Made by a program: the position numbers and the translations under genes
In this document: positions 1 through 7,806 of the stretch, piece by piece
Layout: each line of letters begins with the position of its first letter
Position numbering within the stretch: the stretch's first letter is position 1
NCBI GenBank assembly: GCA_017883185.1
Contig: JADGOB010000030.1
Location: 1 to 34,834 of the forward strand
Source of the DNA: Acidobacteriota bacterium
GTDB taxonomy: Bacteria; Acidobacteriota; Vicinamibacteria; Vicinamibacterales; Fen-181
Direction of reading: 5' to 3'
DNA: 34,834 bases
Notes under the pieces: model-generated
What the model was told of the DNA's origin: nothing
The model's input: the letters and a program-made list of their open reading frames with translations, nothing else
Database searches by the model: none

Positions 1-358
1 GCGACAGCAGGGCGTCGATCCCGAACGGCCGCCGCAGTTCCATGTGCGTCCAGTGGTAGAGCGGGCTTCGCATCGCGTCTGGGACGGTGCGGGCCCAGGC
101 CTCGAACTTCTCCCAGTCGGACGCGTCGCCCGTGCAGAAGCGCTCCGGCACACCGTTGGACCGCATGGCCCGCCACTTGTAGTGGTCGCCGTCGAGCCAA
201 ATCTCGGTGATCGACCGGAAACGGTGGTCGTTCGCCATTTGATCGGGCGAGAGGTGGCAGTGGTAGTCGATGATCGGGAGGTCCTTGGCGAAGCGGTGGT
301 ACAGGTCGGACGCCACGTCACTCTCGAGCAGGAAGTCGTCGTCCATGAACTGTCGCAT
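1..358 (-). CDS. uxaC: Uronate isomerase UxaC, N-terminal 119 residues (cut by window edge)
   Basis: Uronate isomerase interconverts D-glucuronate and D-fructuronate (and D-galacturonate and D-tagaturonate), the first cytoplasmic step of hexuronate breakdown. The visible N-terminus matches the family closely: it opens [13 protein letters not shown], carries the metal-binding pair H33 and H35 in DYHCHLSP, and continues through the conserved stretches [24 protein letters not shown] and [14 protein letters not shown]. The ATG at 358 has GGAG about 8 bases upstream and agrees with the usual family start. About three quarters of the protein (family about 470 residues) lies beyond the window. It is the last visible gene of the gntR-exuT-GH3-uxaC series on this strand, 77 bases after the GH3 stop, so co-transcription is likely. 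Confidence 0.95.
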   Translation of the reverse strand, partial: MRQFMDDDFLLESDVASDLYHRFAKDLPIIDYHCHLSPDQMANDHRFRSITEIWLDGDHYKWRAMRSNGVPERFCTGDASDWEKFEAWARTVPDAMRSPLYHWTHMELRRPFGIDALLS

Positions 359-376
359 GGAAAGATCTCCGTGACC

Positions 377-435
377 GGGCGGGTACGAGGCCCGCCCCTG
401 CGGTGTCGGCTGTTCGGGCGACCAGCCGGTCGCCC
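377..435. repeat. Two intergenic palindromes between GH3 and uxaC
   Basis: The short gap between the GH3 stop and the uxaC start holds two perfect inverted repeats. The first has 7-base arms GGGCGGG (377-383) and CCCGCCC (391-397) around a 7-base loop. The second has 8-base arms GGGCGACC (416-423) and GGTCGCCC (428-435) around a 4-base loop, ending just before the GH3 stop codon. There is no T-run, so a classical Rho-independent terminator is unlikely. They may be REP-like elements or RNA stems that protect the upstream mRNA end. The GGTCGCCCCT arm recurs in the palindrome at 24589-24616. Confidence 0.7.
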
Positions 436-2862
436 CTACTTCAGAATCTCGAATCGTTCCTTCAGCCGGAGGTCCGTCGAGGAACTGCCGAGGCGCACCT
501 CGAAGACCCCGGGCTCGACAACCCACTTCATCTGCGCGTTCAGCAGTTGCATCGCCTCGGCGTCGAGCGCGAAGGTCAGCGTCCGCGTCTCGCCCGGCGC
601 GAGCCTGATTCGCTGGAAGCCTCGCAGCACTTGTTCGTAGGTGATCACGCTGCTCAGGACATCCTGGAGGTAGAGCTGCACCACCTCGTCGCCCGCTCTC
701 GTGCCGGTGTTCGTCAGGTCCACCATCACGGTGACCGTTCCACCGGCCTTCTGCCGCGCCGGCGTCACGCGCAGGTTGCCGTAGCCGAACGTGGTGTAAC
801 TGAGGCCGTGCCCGAACGGGTACAGCGGCCCATTCGCCAGGGTGGTCTTGCCGTTGGGCCCCCCCGAGCGCTGCTCGGCCTGCGCGCCAGGCCTCGTCGG
901 GAAGTTCAGCGGGATCTGGCCGACCGTCTTTGGCACGGTGAACGACAGCCGGCCGCCCGGGTTGTAGTCGCCAAACAGCACCTCGGCAATCGCCTGGCCG
1001 CCGAACTCGCCCGGGAAGGTCGCCTCGATGACCGCGGGCACGTACTTCGCGACCCAGTTGGTCGTGAGCGCGCGGCCGTTGATGAGGACGACGACCATCG
1101 GCTTGCCCGAGGCGTACAGCGCCTTCAGCAGGTCGAGTTGCCGGCCGGGGAGGTCGAGGCTGGTGCGAGACAGGCTCTCGCCCACGATGGCATCCGACTC
1201 CCCGACCGCGGCGACGATGACGTCGGCCTCTCTCGCCAGGCCGGTGGCCTCGTCGATGAGCGATTGTTCCTTGGGCGACAGCGGCTCAGGCAGCAGTTCC
1301 GACTCGGGCCAGTTGGGATCGACCAGGTCGCACCCGAGCGCGTACTTGACCTCGGTGCCGGGCGACACCGCGCGCCTGATTCCTTCGAGGACCGAGATCG
1401 TCGGCGGGTCGTACGGGCCATAGCGGTTGTTGGCGAACGACGTCGATGTCGCGTTCGGTCCCACCACGAGGACGCGGCGCAGGTTCTTGCTGAGCGGCAG
1501 CGCCGCGCCGTCGTTCTTCAGCAGCACCAAGGACTCCCGCGACGCACGCAGCGCCAGCGCCAGGTGCGCTGGGTCGCGGAGCACCTTGTCGGCGTCAGCC
1601 GGGCGCGCCACGTACGGACGGTCGAACAGGCCGCGGACGAACTTCACCCGCAGCACGTCGCGCACGCGGCTGTTCAGCGTGTCGGTGGTGACCGCGCCTG
1701 CCTGCACCAGTTCGCGAAGCGGGAGGATGAAGTTGGCGGGCGGGTTGAACTCCGTCCGGACGTTCAGACCGCCGTTGACCGCCTGGCGCACCGCGTCCTT
1801 GTAGTCGGCCGCGACCCGGTGCTTCGTCTGCAGGAACTTCACGGCATCGCTATCCGACACCACGTAGCCCTTGAAGCCGTATTCCTGGCGCAGCTTGTCG
1901 ATCAGGAAGGCCGGGTTGGATTCGATGGGGATCCCGTCGTAGTCGTTGTACGACGCCATGACGCCCATCGCGCCGCCCTTCATAAAGGCGGCTCTGAACG
2001 GCGCCAACAGGATGCCCTCCACCTCGCGCGGGCTCTCGTGCGGGTCGGTGCGAGCTTCGCCGTCGCGCCCGCCCTTCGGCACGCTGTAGACGGCGAAGTG
2101 CTTGACGGTGGACGTGACGTCCTGCTCCTGCAGCCCCTTCACCATCTCGACGCCCAGCACCGACGCGAGGTACGGGTCCTCACCGTAGGTCTCCACCACC
2201 CGGCCCCAGCGCGGGTCGCGCGCGAGGTCGAGAATCGGCGAGTAGATGTTGGTAAACCCCACCGCGCGTGCCTCCTGGCCCTCCACGCGCCCGATCTGCC
2301 GCACCAGGTCGGGATCCCACGCGCAGCCCTGTCCGATCTGCGCCGGGAACGACGTGGCGCCCCAGTGGCAGAGGCCGCGGATGCCTTCGTTCGTGAAGTC
2401 GGCCGGGATCCCCAGCCGCGTCTCCTCGATGAAGAAACGCTGCACGCTGTTCATGACCTCGGCGTGCCGCGATGGAGGCAGGGCGCAGTCCTTGCCCGCG
2501 CCGCGAACGCCGTTGCAGTGCTCGTCGATGTTGCCGATGCCGTCCTTCCACACCTCGGTCTTCCACTCGGGCGTCGGCAGCGTGTCCTTGAGCACCCGGT
2601 TGTAGCCGTAGAGCGTGGCCAGCTGGCAGGTCTTCTCGTCGATGGTCATCTGCGACAGCAGGTTGTCAATCCGCCTCTCCGTCTCCGCCGCGGGATCCTC
2701 GAAGACATCCTTCTTCCCGTTCTTGTTGAGGTCGATCCAGCCGTCGCGGTAGATCGCCGCGCTCAACGTGGCCGGCTTCGCGGGTGTCGTCTGCTCGGTC
2801 GAGACCGTGGCCGCCGTCAACAGCGCCAGGGCCCCGAACGCCAAGTCGCGTCGTGTCGTCAT
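436..2862 (-). CDS. Exported glycoside hydrolase family 3 enzyme (beta-xylosidase/beta-glucosidase type)
   Basis: An 808-residue GH3 protein with the usual order: signal-like N-terminus ([14 protein letters not shown], with a twin arginine), a short Ca-loop-like segment [14 protein letters not shown], the (beta/alpha)8 domain starting near [20 protein letters not shown], the alpha/beta sandwich (motif [11 protein letters not shown]), and a C-terminal fibronectin-III-like domain ([24 protein letters not shown]). The nucleophile should be D337 in [10 protein letters not shown], matching the GH3 signature. An in-frame extension to 2913 exists, but the ATG at 2862 has GAGGA upstream and starts the signal peptide. 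It lies between exuT and uxaC, so removal of xylose or glucose from glucuronate-bearing plant oligosaccharides is a reasonable inference. The exact sugar cannot be read from sequence. Confidence 0.93.
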   Translation of the reverse strand: MTTRRDLAFGALALLTAATVSTEQTTPAKPATLSAAIYRDGWIDLNKNGKKDVFEDPAAETERRIDNLLSQMTIDEKTCQLATLYGYNRVLKDTLPTPEWKTEVWKDGIGNIDEHCNGVRGAGKDCALPPSRHAEVMNSVQRFFIEETRLGIPADFTNEGIRGLCHWGATSFPAQIGQGCAWDPDLVRQIGRVEGQEARAVGFTNIYSPILDLARDPRWGRVVETYGEDPYLASVLGVEMVKGLQEQDVTSTVKHFAVYSVPKGGRDGEARTDPHESPREVEGILLAPFRAAFMKGGAMGVMASYNDYDGIPIESNPAFLIDKLRQEYGFKGYVVSDSDAVKFLQTKHRVAADYKDAVRQAVNGGLNVRTEFNPPANFILPLRELVQAGAVTTDTLNSRVRDVLRVKFVRGLFDRPYVARPADADKVLRDPAHLALALRASRESLVLLKNDGAALPLSKNLRRVLVVGPNATSTSFANNRYGPYDPPTISVLEGIRRAVSPGTEVKYALGCDLVDPNWPESELLPEPLSPKEQSLIDEATGLAREADVIVAAVGESDAIVGESLSRTSLDLPGRQLDLLKALYASGKPMVVVLINGRALTTNWVAKYVPAVIEATFPGEFGGQAIAEVLFGDYNPGGRLSFTVPKTVGQIPLNFPTRPGAQAEQRSGGPNGKTTLANGPLYPFGHGLSYTTFGYGNLRVTPARQKAGGTVTVMVDLTNTGTRAGDEVVQLYLQDVLSSVITYEQVLRGFQRIRLAPGETRTLTFALDAEAMQLLNAQMKWVVEPGVFEVRLGSSSTDLRLKERFEILK

Positions 2863-2977
2863 CGTGTCATCCTCATCGTACCGCCGGGTCATAGATGCCC
2901 TCACCAGCGCCACGCTCCTTCGCGCGTCTTGCCCGTCGCACCGCGGGGATCGGCCGGTCCGGATGGCCTCGAGGACC

Positions 2978-4327
2978 TCAGCCCCTGCCGGCCGCCCCAG
3001 TGTCGAGCGACAGCGGTTCCAGTGTCGGCGAGAGCAGGTGGTGAATCGAGAACGAGACGAGGTAGGCCGACGCGCAAATCCCGAACAGGATCGAGTAGCC
3101 GCCCGTCACGTTGCCGATCGCGTGGAAGTGATCGAGCAGCTTGCCGCTGAACCACGGGAACAGCACGCCGCCAAACGCCCCGGCCATGCCGCCGAGGCCG
3201 ACAATCGTGCCCACGTCCTTCTTCGCGAAGACGTCGGAGGCCGTCGTGAAGAGGTTGGCCGACCAGGCCTGGTGCGCCGCTCCCGCGAGGCCAATCAGCA
3301 CCACGGCGGGCCAGTCACCGACCCGGGTCACAAAGAGAATCGGCAGCACGCAAAGGGCGAACCCGAACATCCCCGTCTTCCGCGCCCGCGTCACGCTCCA
3401 TCCCCGCTTCTGCAAGTTGCCGGTCAGCCAGCCCCCGGCAATGCTCAGCACGGTGACGATCGCGTAGATCGTGACGATGTGAATCCAGCTGTGCTTGATG
3501 TCGAGGCCGCGCGAGGCCTTGAAGTAGTCGGGCAGCCACGTGAGGAAGAACCACCACACCGGGTCGGTCATGAACTTGGCGACGATGAACCCCCACGCCT
3601 GCCGGTGGGTCAACGCAAGTCTCCACCCGAGGGGCGTGCCGCCGGCGGCGTCGGTCCTCTTGTCGCTGTTGATGTAGGCGAGTTCCGCGGCGGAGAGCCG
3701 CCGCTGTTTCTCGGGCACTTCGTAGAACGGGAACCAGAGGAACAGCCACAGGAAGCCAGCGATCCCGGCGAAGACGAACGCCGCGCGCCACCCGAGGGCC
3801 AGCGCGATCGCCGGCACGAGGGCCGGGGCGATGATCGCCCCCACGTTGGTGCCCGAGTTGAAGATGGCCGTCGCGAACGCGCGCTCGCGCTTCGGGAACC
3901 AGAGCGCCACCGCCTTGATCGCCGCCGGGAAGTTGCCGCCCTCGCTCACGCCCAGGAAGATGCGGGCGCCAAAGAACCCCGCGACCGACCCGACGAGCGC
4001 GTGCGACAGCGCGGCCACGCTCCAGAGCGCGATCGAGACGGCGTAGCCGATCTTCGTGCCGTACCGGTCGATGAACCAGCCGAAGGCGAACAGGCCGACC
4101 GCGTAGGCGCCCTGGAATGCGGAGTTGACGAGCCCGAACTGCTCGTTCGTCCAACCCAGCTCCTTGTCCAGGAACTCCTTGATGAGCGCCAGGATCTGCC
4201 GATCGATATAGTTGACCGTCGTGGCAAGGAAGAGCAGCGAGCAGATGACCCACCGGTAGCGCCCAATCGGCCCGAAGCTCTCGGCGGTCCGCTCGTCAGC
4301 CGCCTGGCGGTTCGCGTTCACAGTCAC
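2978..4327 (-). CDS. exuT: MFS hexuronate transporter, ExuT/anion:cation symporter type
   Basis: A 449-residue major facilitator protein with about 12 hydrophobic segments. It closely resembles the anion:cation symporter family that imports hexuronates: the first helix leads into LATTVNYIDRQILA, the loop 2-3 motif is FGWFIDRYGTKIGY, and helix 4-5 has the typical RIFLGVSEGGNFPAAIKAVALWFPKRERA region. The start is GTG at 4327, with GAGGAG five bases upstream. The gene lies 74 bases after gntR and 115 bases before the GH3 start, and uxaC follows, so glucuronate or galacturonate is the probable substrate, with proton symport expected from the family. Substrate identity rests on family and context. 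Confidence 0.88.
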   Translation of the reverse strand: MTVNANRQAADERTAESFGPIGRYRWVICSLLFLATTVNYIDRQILALIKEFLDKELGWTNEQFGLVNSAFQGAYAVGLFAFGWFIDRYGTKIGYAVSIALWSVAALSHALVGSVAGFFGARIFLGVSEGGNFPAAIKAVALWFPKRERAFATAIFNSGTNVGAIIAPALVPAIALALGWRAAFVFAGIAGFLWLFLWFPFYEVPEKQRRLSAAELAYINSDKRTDAAGGTPLGWRLALTHRQAWGFIVAKFMTDPVWWFFLTWLPDYFKASRGLDIKHSWIHIVTIYAIVTVLSIAGGWLTGNLQKRGWSVTRARKTGMFGFALCVLPILFVTRVGDWPAVVLIGLAGAAHQAWSANLFTTASDVFAKKDVGTIVGLGGMAGAFGGVLFPWFSGKLLDHFHAIGNVTGGYSILFGICASAYLVSFSIHHLLSPTLEPLSLDTGAAGRG

Positions 4328-4338
4328 CTGGTCTCCTC

Positions 4339-4403
4339 ATCACCCGGTCGAGCCGGAACCAAAGAGGCTCGGCCGGGTGATTGGCGGCCTTCGGCCGACA
4401 ATC
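4339..4403. promoter_or_regulatory. Two adjacent hairpins in the gntR-exuT gap
   Basis: The first inverted repeat has 16-base arms, 4339-4354 and 4366-4381, with one mismatch (a G-U pair in one RNA strand) and an 11-base loop. The second, 4381-4401, has arms TTGGCGGCC and GGCCGACAA with one mismatch and a 3-base loop; it touches the gntR stop codon. In mRNA from the minus strand they sit directly after gntR and before the exuT ribosome-binding site. No T-run follows. They could attenuate read-through or set the gntR to exuT expression ratio; a DNA operator role is also possible. Confidence 0.55.
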
Positions 4404-5175
4404 ACGATCTATTCTTCCCGACGTCGAAGACTTCGCGCATAAGGGACTGACCGGCCGCCTCAGCGGACGTCCCGACGGTCCCGGCATCTTCCTGGGCCTG
4501 GGTCAGCGCGGCACGCCGCAAGTGGTCGCCCATCGCCTTTCGCGCCCGCTCGGCATCACGGGCGCGGATTGCCTGGTAGATGGCCCGGTGCTCATCGGCG
4601 GCCACCCTCAAGTCGCGCGCGACGCCGATGCGGCCGCGCCGCAGCTCGTAGAACACCTTCGCGACCATCTCGACAACCGACGCGAGAATCGGGTTGTCCG
4701 AGGCCGCCGCCACCGCCTGGTGAAAACGGATGTCGTGCTCGAGGAAGATCGCTGGCAACTCGAGCGAGGCAAACATCCCCGTCGTCTCGTCGCTGATGAC
4801 CATGACGCGACCGGGAGCGGCGCGCTCGGCGGCAAGGCCCGCCACCGCCACCTCGAGCACGAGCCGCGCCTCGAACATCTGATCGCGCGTGAACCCATGC
4901 AGCGCCGCCAGGAAGCTCAGCGGCTCGCTGCCGAGCATCGGGGGGCCGCCGGTGATGAAGGTCCCCGCGCCCTGGCGAATCTGCACGACGCCCATCGCGG
5001 CAAGGCTCTTGAATCCCGAGCGCACGCTCGGTCGGCTTACGCCCAGCTGCTGCGCCAGTTCTCGCTCGGGCGGCAGGCGGTCGCCCGATCGCACCTCACC
5101 GCTCTCGATCATCCGGCGTACCTGGCGGACGACAAGTTCCACTGCGGTCACTTTCTTTTCAGGTTTGGAAAGCAT
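4402..5175 (-). CDS. GntR-family (FadR/FCD) transcriptional regulator of the hexuronate operon
   Basis: A 257-residue FadR-subfamily regulator. Residues about 12-75 form the GntR winged helix (LPPERELAQQLGVSRPSVR, then GVVQIRQGAGTFI). The rest is an FCD effector domain with the metal/ligand-binding pattern EHDIRFHQAVAAASDNP, DEHRAIYQAI and GDHLRRA. It is first in the run before exuT, GH3 and uxaC, so it probably responds to a hexuronate or a downstream intermediate, as UxuR/ExuR-type proteins do. The start at 5175 lacks a good Shine-Dalgarno; a GTG inside the AAAGTG stretch is an alternative. A palindromic GGTAATACC directly upstream may be its own operator. A decayed echo of its 3' end lies at 5404-5455. 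Confidence 0.9.
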   Translation of the reverse strand: MLSKPEKKVTAVELVVRQVRRMIESGEVRSGDRLPPERELAQQLGVSRPSVRSGFKSLAAMGVVQIRQGAGTFITGGPPMLGSEPLSFLAALHGFTRDQMFEARLVLEVAVAGLAAERAAPGRVMVISDETTGMFASLELPAIFLEHDIRFHQAVAAASDNPILASVVEMVAKVFYELRRGRIGVARDLRVAADEHRAIYQAIRARDAERARKAMGDHLRRAALTQAQEDAGTVGTSAEAAGQSLMREVFDVGKNRS

Positions 5176-5190
5176 TGAGGTAATACCACT
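5176..5190. promoter_or_regulatory. Candidate GntR operator just upstream of gntR
   Basis: The bases directly before the gntR start hold the 9-base palindrome GGTAATACC (5179-5187), read on the gntR strand as TGGTATTACC. This resembles the TGGTAT-ACCA half-site pattern reported for UxuR/ExuR-like FCD regulators. Position next to the start codon would suit autorepression. It is one short match, so it is only a candidate. Confidence 0.35.
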
Positions 5191-5403
5191 CTGGACAACA
5201 CGAATACCCGTAGCGGATGAGAAATATCATCGCGCGACGGCGGCTGTCAACAAGGATTTTCCTAATTTCGACACCCTCCATCCGGCCGAACCGAGGGACC
5301 GCTTCTCCATTCTGTCAGACGCGCCAGGGACGCCTCAGGTCTGCTGATTGAAAAACAATGGCCTCTTCATGGTAAGACCACTCAGGCTGGGTCTGGCGAA
5401 CCA

Positions 5404-5455
5404 CCGGCAACCACGATCTCTTTTCCCGTCGTCGAACACTTCGCAACTATGGGAC
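5404..5455 (-). pseudogene. Decayed copy of the gntR 3' end
   Basis: By eye, 5404-5455 aligns with 4395-4447, the last codons and stop region of gntR, at about 43 of 53 positions with one single-base gap. On the minus strand the echo still reads EVFDDGK, against EVFDVGKN in the intact gene, and then shifts frame. No further gntR similarity was seen on either side. It lies in the otherwise non-coding stretch 5191-5536 before the S9 peptidase gene. Best reading: a leftover of a second FCD regulator or a partial duplication. A conserved regulatory repeat is the alternative. Confidence 0.4.
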
Positions 5456-5536
5456 CAAGGTGTTGCCAGTCGGGCCGAGATGGAGTACAAGCGTGCCGCG
5501 GATGTCGCGCAACCGGTGACAAGGAGACTCAGGACA

Positions 5537-7783
5537 ATGAAGAATCGACGCCACTCCCTGTGGACGCCACGCCTCGGCCTCGCGCTGCTGGCGGCTCTCG
5601 GCACCCTCGCAGCCACGATCGGCGCGCAGGACCGTCTCAAGACGATGCCCGGCTACGAGCAGTTCCAGAAGATGAGCAAGGAGGTGTCGGGCGCCGTCAA
5701 GCCGGGCACGCTCTCGGTCACCTGGAAGGACGTGGGCGCCGCGCTCGAGTATCAGAAAGGCAACACGATCTACCGGTACGACATCGCGAAGAAGGCGACG
5801 ACCGAGGTGGGACCAGCGCCGGAGAATCCGGCCGGCCAGGGACAGCGGGGCCAGGGGCAGAGGGGCCAGGGGCAGAGGCCGCCGGCCGGCCAGGGTGGAG
5901 CGCCCGAACGCGGCCGGCAGGTGGCGTCCACTACCTCGCCCGACGGGAAGCTCAAGGCCTTCCACCGAGATCGCAACCTCTGGCTCAGCGACGCCGCCGG
6001 CGGCGACGAGGTGGCGCTCACGACCGACGGGAACGAGAAGGACCGAATCAAATACGGCACGGCCAGCTGGGTGTACGGCGAGGAACTGGGCCAGACCACT
6101 GCGATGTGGTGGTCGCCCGGCAGCAACAAGGTGGCCTACTTCAGGTTCGACGAAAAGCTGGTGGACGACTACTACCTGCAGTTGGACCAGACCAAGCTGT
6201 ATGGCCGGATCGACACCGAAGCCTATCCAAAAGCAGGCCGCCCCAACCCGATCGTGGACCTGTTCGTGTACGACCCGGCGGCGAAGAAGTCGATCAAGGT
6301 TGACGTCAGGGACGGCAAGCCATTCGACAACGCGGTGGTCGGCCACTATGTCTATCGCGTCGCCTGGTCGCCTGACGGATCGGAACTCCTCTTCAACCGG
6401 ACGAACCGCCGCCAGAACATCCTGGAACTCGTCGCCGCCAATCCCTCGACGGGCGCATGCCGCGTCGTGATCCGCGAGGAATGGCCAACGGGCTGGATCG
6501 AGAACAGCCCCGGCATGGTGTTCCTGAAGGACGGCAAGCGGTTCATCTGGGAATCGGAGCGCAACGGCTGGAAGAACTTCTACGTCTACGACCTCGCGGG
6601 CAAGCTGCTCTCCCCGCTGACCGCGCACTCGACGTTCGAGGTCGGATCGCTCATCAAGGTGGATGAGGACGCGAAAGTCGTGTTCTACACGGCGCGCGAC
6701 GGCGACAACTACCTGAAGATGCAACTGCACCGCGTTGGCCTCGACGGCAAGGGGGATGTGCGCCTGACCGACCCCGCCTTCACTCACACGATCGGCAGTT
6801 GCATGCCGCGGCCGGCAGGCGGAGGCCGTGGCGGTCCTGGCGGCGCTGGCGCCGGCTCATGCGGGATTGCCCCGGACAACAAGCATTTCGTGGACGTCTC
6901 TCAGGCGCACAACATCCCGCCGGCTACGCGGTTGATGGACACGGCGGGCAAGGTCGTGGCCGACCTGGCCTCCAGCGACATGACGCGCTACGACGAGCTT
7001 GGCTTGAAGAAAGCCGAGATGTTCACCTACAAGGCGGCGGACGGCAAGACCACGTTGCGCGGGCTCATCAGCTTCCCCTCGAATTTCGACCCGGCGAAGA
7101 AGTACCCGGCGCTCGTGGCGGTCTACGGCGGACCCGCGTCGGCGAGCAACACCGCACGCGAGACGTTCGTGTCGCCCAACACCCTGACGGAGTACGGCTT
7201 CCTGGTGCTGAATTTGGACACCCGCGCGGCGCCCGGGATGGGCAAGCGGACGCTCGACTCGATCTACCTGAAGCTCGGGCAGGTCGAGATGGACGACATG
7301 GCCGAAGGAGTAAAGGCGCTGTGGAGCCGGCCCTACTTCGACAAGGAGCGGGTTGGGATCTACGGCACATCTTATGGCGGCTACTCGTCGCTGATGTGCG
7401 TCATGCGGCATCCGGGGGTTTTCCGCGCCGGCTCCGCCTCGTCGGCGCCGACGGCCTGGTACCACTACGACACCATCTACACCGAGCGGTACATGTGGAT
7501 CCCGGAGGAGAACAAGGACGGCTACGAGGCAGGCAGCGCGATGGCCTACGCCGAGAAACTGAACGGCCGGCTCCTGATCTACTACGGCACGGCGGACAAC
7601 AACGTGCACCCGACCAACTCGATGCAGCTGATCGCGGCGTTGCGCAAGGCGGGCAAGAGCTTCGAGGTGCAGGTCGGCCCCGATGCCGGACACTCCGGCG
7701 TCTCGACCGACCGGATGATGGAGTTCTTCATCGAGAACATGGTGATCAACAAACCGGCGCCGGTTGCCGAGACGAAACACTGA
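5537..7783 (+). CDS. Exported S9-family serine peptidase (dipeptidyl peptidase IV-like)
   Basis: A 748-residue protein: signal peptide (RLGLALLAALGTLAATIGAQ), a beta-propeller N-terminal domain with the DPP IV-like stretch ASWVYGEELGQ followed by WWSPGSNKVAYFRFDE, and a C-terminal alpha/beta-hydrolase domain. The catalytic triad is visible: S612 in GTSYGGYSS, D687 in GTADNNVHP and H719 in DAGHSG. The family cleaves dipeptides, often after proline, from oligopeptide N-termini in the periplasm or outside. The reading frame is open from 5348, but ATG 5537 has AAGGAG upstream and begins the signal peptide. A Gly-Gln-Arg-rich insert, coded by a 15-base tandem repeat, lies near residues 100-120. 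It is first of three close plus-strand genes (S9, GGT, amidase) with gaps of 23 and 34 bases. Confidence 0.93.
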   Translation: MKNRRHSLWTPRLGLALLAALGTLAATIGAQDRLKTMPGYEQFQKMSKEVSGAVKPGTLSVTWKDVGAALEYQKGNTIYRYDIAKKATTEVGPAPENPAGQGQRGQGQRGQGQRPPAGQGGAPERGRQVASTTSPDGKLKAFHRDRNLWLSDAAGGDEVALTTDGNEKDRIKYGTASWVYGEELGQTTAMWWSPGSNKVAYFRFDEKLVDDYYLQLDQTKLYGRIDTEAYPKAGRPNPIVDLFVYDPAAKKSIKVDVRDGKPFDNAVVGHYVYRVAWSPDGSELLFNRTNRRQNILELVAANPSTGACRVVIREEWPTGWIENSPGMVFLKDGKRFIWESERNGWKNFYVYDLAGKLLSPLTAHSTFEVGSLIKVDEDAKVVFYTARDGDNYLKMQLHRVGLDGKGDVRLTDPAFTHTIGSCMPRPAGGGRGGPGGAGAGSCGIAPDNKHFVDVSQAHNIPPATRLMDTAGKVVADLASSDMTRYDELGLKKAEMFTYKAADGKTTLRGLISFPSNFDPAKKYPALVAVYGGPASASNTARETFVSPNTLTEYGFLVLNLDTRAAPGMGKRTLDSIYLKLGQVEMDDMAEGVKALWSRPYFDKERVGIYGTSYGGYSSLMCVMRHPGVFRAGSASSAPTAWYHYDTIYTERYMWIPEENKDGYEAGSAMAYAEKLNGRLLIYYGTADNNVHPTNSMQLIAALRKAGKSFEVQVGPDAGHSGVSTDRMMEFFIENMVINKPAPVAETKH
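5836..5880 (+). repeat. 15-base tandem repeat, three units, inside the S9 gene
   Basis: Three consecutive 15-base units (5836-5850, 5851-5865, 5866-5880) begin CCAGGG and differ by a few bases. They encode GQGQR-type pentapeptides in a loop between early propeller strands. The length keeps the frame, so unit number could vary between strains without breaking the gene. Confidence 0.85.
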
Positions 7784-7806
7784 CCCCACCTGATCGGAGA
7801 CGCGTG

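Noticed and set aside
403-3150. A 915-codon plus-strand open frame opposite the GH3 gene
   Set aside because: It is rich in Arg, Ala, Val and His with no domain, and runs antisense to a well-supported GH3 gene; this is a high-GC shadow frame.
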